From Chalciporus piperatus (lineage: Eukaryota; Basidiomycota; Agaricomycetes; Boletales; Boletaceae): 64,000 nucleotides of DNA. The notes below the pieces were generated by a model. That model saw nothing but the letters and a program-made list of their open reading frames with translations, was not told the origin of the DNA and did not search any database. Position numbers and translations under genes: made by a program. Below, one piece after another: positions 56,913-64,000 of this stretch. The stretch is taken from positions 1-64,000 of the forward strand of contig JBBPTG010000080.1 in the NCBI GenBank assembly GCA_038093975.1, read 5' to 3'. Position 1 is the first letter of the stretch. Each line of letters opens with the position of its first letter.

Positions 56913-58565
56913 AGGGAATGCAATTCTCCCACCTCGTATCGGACGCAAGGTCACGTGACACCGAGTCGGTTCGGTGTCATGTGACTTTGTTGATTGCCAG
57001 ACATCAGTACATCAGTGTCCGACTGTGTCCGAGCCTCCGACCAGCCACCAGCCACCGCCCATCAGTCGTTCGAACGAAGACAGCGACCACACATACTCAC
57101 CAGAGACCCCACCAAGCCACCAGATCAAAAATACTCGTTGACGAAACCGATCGACGAGTGAAATGCGTCGGAACGACGCTGAAAGCGCGTCCAGCCGCCA
57201 TGAAACACGACCAGACGAGTCGTCAATGCCATCCGACGAAGGTGATGAAATTGCGAGCGAGATCAAGGGTGTAGAGGGCGCGTGGTAGGTGTCGAAAGCT
57301 ACAATGCGAGAGAAGACCCCAAGCGAGACGGAATCATACGAGGAGGTCGAAGAAGTGGTGGGCGACAGGGCTGGGGCCGGGAGAGTCGATGACATCCGAC
57401 GTAGCAATCGCGACCACGGCCGACGCCCACAATGGGCAATTATTCGAATCAGGTTGAGCGGAGATGTCCACAGACGAGACTGCTGCGACAACCACAGCAA
57501 ATGTGTCCGTTGACGCAAATGCGAACGAAGACTCGCCTAACAATCCCCAGAGCGTGCCGCTCAAGGGGAAACCGCGGATGACGACGACGACAAACGGAGT
57601 TGTTCGCGCATGCTAGACAAGCACGCTGCACAAGTCGAATGACGCTGAAAGCACACCCAGCCGCGAAGAAACACGGCGGAAAGAGCCTTTCGACGGGCGT
57701 GTGGTGGAGTTGGGGTTGTCGAGAGTCAAAACGATCGTGTCGAGCGATCCCGAAGTTGTACAGGTCGAGGGCAAAACCAATTGCAAACGAGCGGGAAGCA
57801 CCGCCCGCGCTCGCAGATACACGGAGATCGTCGAGGAGGACGCTGGGAGGCTCACAGACAAGCTGGATGAATGGGAGAACGATGAAACACGCTGACATGT
57901 GTCGATCAAGGGCGTTGAGGTCAGTCGAGCGATCGATGTCGAGGGACGAAGACCATGGTCAGTACGACGCGACGAACGAAGACGACGCACCTGCATAGTC
58001 CCAATGAACGAACCCCAAACCCGAACGAGCGAGTGCGACGACGACGAAGAGTCGAATGCGCGGTGTGATCGCACAGGCGCACGAACGGAGCCGTGCGGCC
58101 GTGAGCTCGCCAGGTCGACGAAAAACGAGATGTCGAGAGACAGGGGAGTTGCAGAGCGGTGAAAATGATGCCGAACGCGACCGTGACGCAACGCAACGAG
58201 CAACGCCGATAGCGACTCACAACGAGTCGAAACGAAGACGCTAGGAGCGGACGAAGAAACGCGTCAGAACCAGCACTACACGCGCAGGTTCATCAAAGAC
58301 TCACCTAGGCCGTCACCATCACCATATCCCCATCACGCCAGACGACCCATTGAACCCACGAATCGCGCGGATGGATGCCCATACTTTCATGTGTAGTCTC
58401 AGCAGTATTATACCTCATATTACTGAAGTACTATATACCCGAATACAATATCTTCAGCAACACTCCTAGCCCTGACTCTCAAGCTCACTCCTCCACACAC
58501 GAGACGAACTGGTTCGGTGTCACGTGACCTTGCGTCCGATACGAGGTGGGAGAATAGCATTCCCT
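56913..58565. mobile_element. Non-autonomous TIR element with 10-bp target duplication (MULE-like)
   Basis: Inverted repeats of 52 bp (56913-56964 and 58514-58565) begin AGGGAATGC and contain TTCTCCCACCTCGTATCGG and the palindromic GGTCACGTGAC. They are flanked by a perfect direct repeat GCCAGGGAAG at 56903-56912 and 58566-58575. Long inverted repeats with a 9-11-bp duplication fit Mutator-like elements. The 1.55-kb interior is rich in CGACGA and has an internal duplication, with no transposase, so the element depends on a partner elsewhere. Confidence 0.8.
57160..58120. repeat. Internal tandem duplication of the MULE-like element
   Basis: Two diverged copies of roughly 460 bp (starting near 57170 and 57635) share blocks such as GCTGAAAGC.C..CCAGCCG and GATCAAGGG.GT.GAGG. 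The minus strand stays open in each (168 and 196 codons, sharing LGVLSASFDL-like against LDALSASFRR), but the composition suggests a repeat rather than a gene. Confidence 0.5.
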
Positions 58566-58882
58566 GCCAGGGAAGGGCATGACGAGTCCAAGAAACGAGA
58601 ACAATTGTAGACAGACAAAGGAAGGGGCATGGTAGAGGGTAAGAGGTCGCAGAAGAAGACGCTGTGAAAGGGCTCGCCAATGCCCAGGCTTCGAAATTGT
58701 CAGCTACAAGTCTGAAACAATGAAGAAGAAAGAACGAACCTTTACAGCCGCCCAACGATAAGACCACCTGCCTAGACCAATAACCAACCAGCGGATAACC
58801 GAGCGCAAAGAAAGCAAACGAGTCATATATGGAGAAGGAGTGTGGAGATGGGAGAGCAGAAGGCCGAGGATGTTGTTTGCGT

Positions 58883-60981
58883 TTAGAAGGAGATGGGGTT
58901 GAAGTCGGCGTACGGATACTTTTTCTTGAGCTCTTCGATGACCCACCATGCAGGTGTGGCATAGGTAACGTGCGGAATCCCCTGTACCGATATCCCAGAG
59001 TGGATAATACCAACCATGCGACCCTGGCCATCGAAGACGAGGGAGCCTGAGTCCCCCTTGGAGGAGAACGGATCAGGCTGCTTGTCATAATTGTGTATTG
59101 CGAGTTCAATGGACTCAACACCGAGCTCGTCGGAGAGGTAGGACACGAGGCCGACGTAGCGTCCCACAGTGAGGTCAGTGGTGTTACCGTCCTTCATGAC
59201 AATAAAGCAGGGCTCGCCGTTGCCGTCATAGCTGTCGGGATTGGCCAGCTGCTCGCGCGAGACGCATCCATTGATCCTAAGTTGTCCTCTCAGGGGGAAC
59301 GTGAACGTAGTCCGACCACTAGCTTTGGGATGTAACAATGTGTTAAGTTGTTTGCAAGTATACTTGGCTCCTGAATCTTTTTGTTAGACAGTGTAAATAT
59401 CAAAGATGAGTAACGACACACCTAAGGAGACAACATTGCCCTTGAAATGGGGCTTGAACTTCTTCGGATCAGCCACAAATGTACCAATGTCCTTGGTGTA
59501 CTTGTGACCCTGGACGTCGACAGATATCTTCGGAGCCCAATGGACATAGCCGATATTGCGGCTCTCAATATCGCACCATTGGCTCGTGGTGACTTCCTGG
59601 TAGAACTTGTTGAGTGCCTTGATGTCGTCTTTCATCTCAGCCAAGTTCTCCTCATTAACCACCAGGAGCTTTGTGTCCGCGTCCGCTTCCGCCTTTTCCT
59701 GGTCCTCGCTCTTCAGCCTCTCCTTCAACTCGACAATCTGCATGGCCAAGGAGTTGGCCTCAACTGTTTGAACAGGGATGCAGTCCTTGATATCTTCGAG
59801 GCCCCGTTGGAAGCGACGCAATCCATTAACTCGAACAAACTTGGCGGGTGCCCCGGACGCCAGGCCCTTGGACTCGTAGTCGACAGTAACATCCTCGCTA
59901 AGGACATGGCAATTACTAACCCCAAGAACCGTGTCAGTGAGGTTTCCCTTCTTGTCTCTGTTCTCGTGGAAGAAAAACGCAACGCTACCCTGGGCGTCAT
60001 CCTTCTGCTTCGACGCAGGAGCAATAGCCATGCCGAGGGCGGCAGTGAGGAAACGACGGGCATGCTGGGGGAGCTGGGTTTCGTCGTCCATGGGCAGGAG
60101 GGCAGGACCTGACAACCTTTCGGGGGCACCCTCGCGCCATTGAACCACCACGTCATCGACTCCGTTGTCCTTCAACAGTTCGAGGATGTCTAATGAAGCG
60201 TCGTGCGCGGCCTCGACGGTGGTGGTGCCCGGATGCACTGCGATCCAAATAATCACGGGCCCGAGAGTCCCCTTTTCCTCCTCTCCCGGTGGTCCGTGGG
60301 TGAAGAAACGAACTGGATCAATCGCCGAGTAACGAATACTCATCCGTTTGAGTAGGGTGACAATCTTGGGAGCGACAGTGTCCCAGCAACCGTTGAGCGG
60401 GGTGTTGTGGACTGGACGAGCGGACTTGATAGCGAAAGAGGTGTATCTGCCCTTGGGCACGGGAAAGGGATTGGTGAGAAGATCCGAGCGGTAGAAGAGT
60501 TCTGGATGGTTGCCGCCGGGTGCGATACCATAATAGAAGGCGGTCCTCTCGTAATCCGAAATAAAGAGAGAGGAAACAGCGGTCGCATCGCTGGCGATGG
60601 TGGTCGGGGAGACGGGTGAGACGGGTGATCCAGAGCCATTGCGCTTGCCCCATTCGTCGACGCACTCCAGGACAAAGGGAGTAAAGAAATCTAAGAGGAA
60701 CGTGGTAAGTGTATAGACATGGAAACAAAACTTAAGGACGTGCCAAAGAGTTCGGGGTGTTCTTTCCGACTCTCTATAGCCTGTTTAACGAAGCAAGAAA
60801 CGTCTACAAGAGAGATGGTAAGTGTGGTAGTATAAACGCGCAAAAAGACTAAACTCGCCTTCGCCCAGAAACCCAGCTTCCATCATTTCCTCATCGGTGA
60901 GCGGAAAATCTTCTAAAGAAAATGCTGGTCAGGGTGGAACAGACGAGTGAAAAGATGGTACGACTCACTCGTTGGATCCAT
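58883..60981 (-). CDS. Trypsin-fold serine protease-like protein with inserted coiled coil
   Basis: Six exons (60981-60969, 60912-60859, 60803-60732, 60690-59422, 59370-58883) by my count of five introns/exon blocks give 631 residues, all in frame. The N-terminal region (DYERTAFYYGIAPGGNHPEL and RPVHNTPLNGCWDTVAPKIV) is shared by uncharacterised mushroom proteins. A PA-clan protease domain follows: His308 in VSNCHVLSED and Ser577 in SSKGDSGSLVFDGQGR, followed by GIIHSG. Between them lies a charged helical insert (about 355-415, KERLKSEDQEKAEADAD then KDDIKALNKFYQE), likely a coiled coil. There is no signal peptide, so it is probably cytoplasmic. The catalytic Asp is not identified and activity is inferred only. 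The intron 60804-60858 needs a GC donor (GCGAGT). Correction: the listed blocks are five exons and four introns. Confidence 0.75.
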
Positions 60982-61430
60982 GCCGCCTTTCGCTTCCCCT
61001 TCTTGCAGCGAGTAGAGGACAGTTTGGTAGACTCAAGGAGCAGGCAAGATGGGGGTCAAGAGTTAGATAGACTCCTAATACTACAGTCGTCTAACATACT
61101 GTAGTATTGTATTGGTTCACTAAGCTAATAGATTACCACTCATATATGTTGTCTTACTTACTCCAACACCCCTATCCCAACTTCAAGTTTGCCCCCTGAA
61201 ACAGCCCCTGTGTTTGGGTCACCCCGTGATTAGTCAACATTGATATGGGAAGGAAGAAAATTGGTAGGTGGGACGCGAAAAAATATGAGCAGTGAGTGGA
61301 CGGGAAGAAAGAAAGTCGCCCAGGCATTCAATGTTTATCTACCTACGATGAACGTTCGGCGGTGTGCCATGCGGTAAGCACGCCCAAATCGGTAACTTCA
61401 TTAGCAAGTTGAAGTACCCCTCGAACTCCG
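60982..61430. other. Spacer, no gene recognised
   Basis: Upstream region of the protease gene on the minus strand; presumed promoter. No coding sequence is recognised. Confidence 0.4.
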
Positions 61431-61436
61431 GGCCAT

Positions 61437-62170
61437 ATGCCACTGAGTACTGAGTCTCCCGGCGTCTCGGCTTCCGGGTTGGCTGAAGATCCGTTCCTAT
61501 TTCAGCCCCAGCAATCTTCCGATGTCAGTCAGTCTGCTGTATCAGTCCTCGCCGCTCGGAAGTCTCCAGCGGCGTCCATTCGCGGCGGGCACACAGGCAT
61601 CTTCATCATCCCGCTCAGAGGTAGTGTCAATGATCCAAGTACGTTCTAATGAACTCGTACGGGCCCTCCCTGATATCTTGGTGATCATTCTGCGCTGAAT
61701 GATGCATTATTCAGTGTTTCATTCGCTGCCCGTTCTTTCATGGGGTGAGTCCGAGTCCGAGTCCTCTTTGCTGCGATTTTCAGCATCGGACTTGCAATGG
61801 ATCTCTTGCCGCACTCAGACTGCTCGAGCTTTTGGAGGAGGGCCAGCTGCACTGATCAAGGATACTCGCTTGTCCCTGTTGTGGGGGTGTGAGTACGTTT
61901 GGAACGCGCATCCGCATTGACTGTGCCGACGTCAAAGAGAGGAGCACCGCGAGGATACTGACATTCTTTGGGTAGCAGGTAGGTCAAGTACACGATGCCC
62001 ATATGCTGATCAAAAGTACGAACGCAAGGCTGTCGAAAAATGAAATACAGACATGGTGTTGTATGATTGGTTTCAGTATCGTTTGTTCCCCAAGCTTCCC
62101 CAAGTAACTAACGACTCAGATAGCTGAATGAAATAGTTCACAGGAAAAGAAAGCGGAACGATTCTTCTGT
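61437..62170 (+). repeat. F-box-like relic, copy 2 (see 56.2-56.7 kb)
   Basis: The plus-strand frame MPLSTESPGVSASGLAED leads into the block shared with copy 1 (61546 onward). Compared with copy 1 there are about 75 extra bases at 61693-61770, bounded by CTGCG on both sides. Either copy 1 lost them between short direct repeats, or they are an unspliced or inserted stretch. Stops and frame changes (61696, 61918) make it non-functional. Confidence 0.5.
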
Positions 62171-62319
62171 CCTTGACGAGTCCGAGATTAAATATTGATC
62201 GTCCAAATTTTGAAACAGTCTAGGATGAAACCACGTTTATCGTGGTGTTCGTGATCTGCAATTCCGGACCAAGACCCGCCTTTCGTATGGGTTGTGAGCA
62301 CAATACAACACGTCCACCT

Positions 62320-62808
62320 TCATACAGTATCGTGAATGCTCACCCCGACCAACGAAAGGTGCACGACCCCAATCTGCACGAGGCCACTATACCACGATGG
62401 AACGGTCACCGTGAAATTCTGAGACGGGTTCCAAGCGCCGTTCACCAACTGTGGGTCGTACGGTCCGTTGTAGAGAACGTTGCCCAGGACGTCTGATGGG
62501 TCTGGACAGGTACCAGATCCGCAGGATGTAGCGCCGATGACGACGGCTACTTCCTCGGAACCGGTGAGCGTCATCTGTGGGTGATGTCAGCAGCTTAGGA
62601 TTGGGCTGGCTGGGTTGGGTTGGGATGGGACGGACGGACGGGTGGTGGTGTGTGGTTGGGTACGTACGGGTCTATCGAGTTGGACGATGATGTTCGAACC
62701 GGCGGTCACGGTGCTGCCTGCAGTGGGTAAAGCGATGAATATATCCTGAGCAATGGTAGCGCTCGCGAGAGCAGCAATACAAAGAACTTTTGCGAGGGGG
62801 TTAAACAT
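62320..62808 (-). CDS. Small secreted protein
   Basis: Two exons (62808-62668 and 62574-62320) with a 93-bp GTACGT...CACAG intron give 131 residues. A clear signal peptide (MFNPLAKVLCIAALASATIA) is followed by QDIFIALPTAGSTVTAGSN and a beta-sandwich-like mature part with two cysteines (TSCGSGTCPDPS) and repeated hydrophobic strands. Similar small secreted proteins of unknown role are common in mushrooms; some are anchored at the wall. Function is not predicted. The intron sits after LDRP and the frame is restored at MTLTGSEEV. Confidence 0.7.
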
Positions 62809-63708
62809 TGTCGTAAAAAAATATCAGTGGGTATCTGTATCTGATTCAACTTGGGTGGGTTGTGTTGATGATCGTTTTCGTCTGCGAGTTGGTTGCGGTC
62901 TACGCCCCCTTCGTCAACTTATATCACCTCGCTTGTTCAATGGAGCGGGCACGGTACGCCGACTCCGTCCATCCATCTTTGTATCGTGGTCATGGCTGTG
63001 CCGTCCGAGTCGTTTGTACATAGTCACATCAACATACACAGATGCGCCTGTCTCGGAGCGTCCACGATGGGCCCCCGTGGCCGGCGAGGGACTACCTCCG
63101 TCATTTGATATGTCGAGGTCAGTGCGGGCATGAAAGACCATTCGAGTGCCAGTGTCCGGTTTTGCTCCGTCCATAAATTCTGCGACGATCAATGGTGTGG
63201 GAGGGGGTAGGGGTTTGGGCGGCCAGGGGGAACGGACACAGGTTATACCATCGTTCGGGATTCCTGATGCAACATGGCGTCATCGAACGTCGTGCGAGGA
63301 AAGACGAGATCCTTGATACTTGAAGCTTGAGGCACGAAGCAGAAATTGGCCAAAGGGAGATCATGAAAAAGAACCAAGGCTAATACTGCAGCAGATGGAA
63401 TGACGCACGCGCGCGCGATGGCCACATGATAATGGCTATAGAGTGGTCGGACGCCCCGGATATGTAGTGCCCGCAGAGTCCGTCTCGGGCATGTCATGCC
63501 GGCGTACTCCGAGTCGGTGGTTAACGCTCATCCATCAATGCATCATCCATCGCCTGAAACTGGCAAGTTGGTTGGATTTGCAAATCTAGAGCACGGCTGA
63601 GCGCCAGGTTTCACCTTCATAGCTATCGCCTCCTTACTTGACAGGTCGGAAACCCTTTTTCATGTGTCAGCAGATACGAGATTGAATATACCGACGGGGA
63701 ATATAACA
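62809..63708. other. Spacer, no gene recognised
   Basis: Between the small secreted protein start and the complex I gene stop, both on the minus strand. Contains a short alternating CG run (CGCGCGCG near 63411). Open stretches here (62914-63192, 63243-63497) have no recognisable similarity. Confidence 0.4.
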
Positions 63709-63937
63709 TTATACTCTATCGCCCGGCTCTATCAAGTTCGCACCCAAATTGTCCGGCACTGCCAACGTCGGATCTATTTGACTCTTCAATCGACCGCCGA
63801 ACAAGACACCACCGTTGGCAGCACGGAACGCGTCGATACGCTTCTCGACTTCGGGACGGAAGTGACGCATGAGACCTTGGATCGGCCAAGCAGCGGCATC
63901 GCCGAGAGCGCAGATCGTACGACCTTCGACTTGTTTG
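63709..63937 (-). CDS. NDUFV1: Complex I 51 kDa subunit (NADH-binding flavoprotein), last exon; gene continues beyond the right edge
   Basis: The exon reads [20 protein letters not shown], then [17 protein letters not shown] and a terminal LIEPGDRV before the stop at 63709. This is the very conserved C-terminus of the mitochondrial NADH dehydrogenase subunit that binds NADH and FMN and holds cluster N3. Its last cluster ligand lies just upstream, outside this exon. An acceptor TTCTCAG (63938-63939) and a donor CAC|GTACGT near 63995 mark a short intron of about 57 bp, and the rest of the gene lies past 64000. The tail after EKRIDAF is longer than in animals, as usual in fungi. Confidence 0.9.
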
Positions 63938-64000
63938 CTGAGAATCAAGGTTGAGTGAGTCGAAGCGAAAGAAGGCCCGGGGGGAAAGGACGTACGTGAG

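Noticed and set aside
57012..58203. Long minus-strand frames in the MULE-like element
   Set aside because: They run through a duplicated CGACGA-rich interior, with no start context or family similarity, so they are more likely repeat artefacts than genes.
59447..60112. 221-codon plus-strand frame
   Set aside because: Antisense to the well-supported protease exon, whose minus-strand frame shows family motifs.
63664..63954. 96-codon plus-strand frame
   Set aside because: Antisense to the conserved last exon of the complex I 51 kDa subunit.
1..64000. Biosynthetic gene cluster or mating-type locus
   Set aside because: No tailoring-enzyme group, homeodomain pair or pheromone receptor was seen. 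The G alpha gene alone does not indicate either.

Overview
The window looks like a chromosome segment of a mushroom-forming basidiomycete (Agaricomycetes). Genes are cut by many introns of about 45-60 bp. The gene set is eukaryotic: an AP-1/AP-2 beta adaptin, a G-protein alpha subunit, complex I 51 kDa and PRP6-like sequence. Families expanded in mushroom genomes are present: a FunK1-type kinase fragment, a Plavaka transposase, a DUF6532-like protein and F-box/LRR-type proteins. All assignments come from reading the sequence; no search was run.

Layout. 1-2106 is a Helitron relic with a visible 3' hairpin and CTAG end, next to an LTR-like scrap. 3254-23261 is the most gene-like block: a proline-iminopeptidase-type hydrolase (minus), a beta adaptin (plus), a secreted GH30 beta-1,6-glucanase with 15 exons (plus) and a giant 3095-residue DUF3638/DUF3645-type protein (plus). 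A decayed piece of that giant gene lies 8 kb upstream, near 5 kb. For four multi-exon genes (adaptin, GH30, giant gene, G alpha) and for the Plavaka transposase and the protease, the proposed exons sum to a multiple of three and restore the family sequence across every junction.

23.8-29.0 kb is repeat territory. A Tc1/mariner-like element with 73-bp inverted repeats is followed by a 3.09-kb element (25914-29003). That element has very long inverted arms made of degenerate CAGT-centred short repeats and a core of two further tandem arrays. It resembles a foldback transposon and is the best candidate here for something undescribed.

29.0-41.6 kb is a graveyard of gene pieces: an N-terminal FunK1 fragment, an ABC-transporter scrap, a chitin synthase pseudogene with an internal deletion, a PRP6 pseudogene and a second chitin synthase tail. 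Among them are an apparently intact F-box-type gene (30570-31853) and an intact G alpha gene (36309-37773). 41.6-48.0 kb holds a long Ser/Thr-rich minus-strand gene of unknown function, a piece of which is duplicated at 34.2-34.6 kb in permuted order.

48.1-54.6 kb looks like a Plavaka-type DNA transposon carrying two divergent genes: the transposase and a DUF6532-like protein. It abuts a 5'-truncated F-box/LRR-like gene. 56.9-58.6 kb is a non-autonomous element with 52-bp inverted repeats and a perfect 10-bp target duplication. The right end has a trypsin-fold protease gene, a small secreted protein gene and the last exon of the complex I 51 kDa subunit, which runs out of the window.

The intact genes are unrelated housekeeping, secretion and signalling functions; I see no operon-like or biosynthetic cluster. 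No tRNA, rRNA or CRISPR was recognised.
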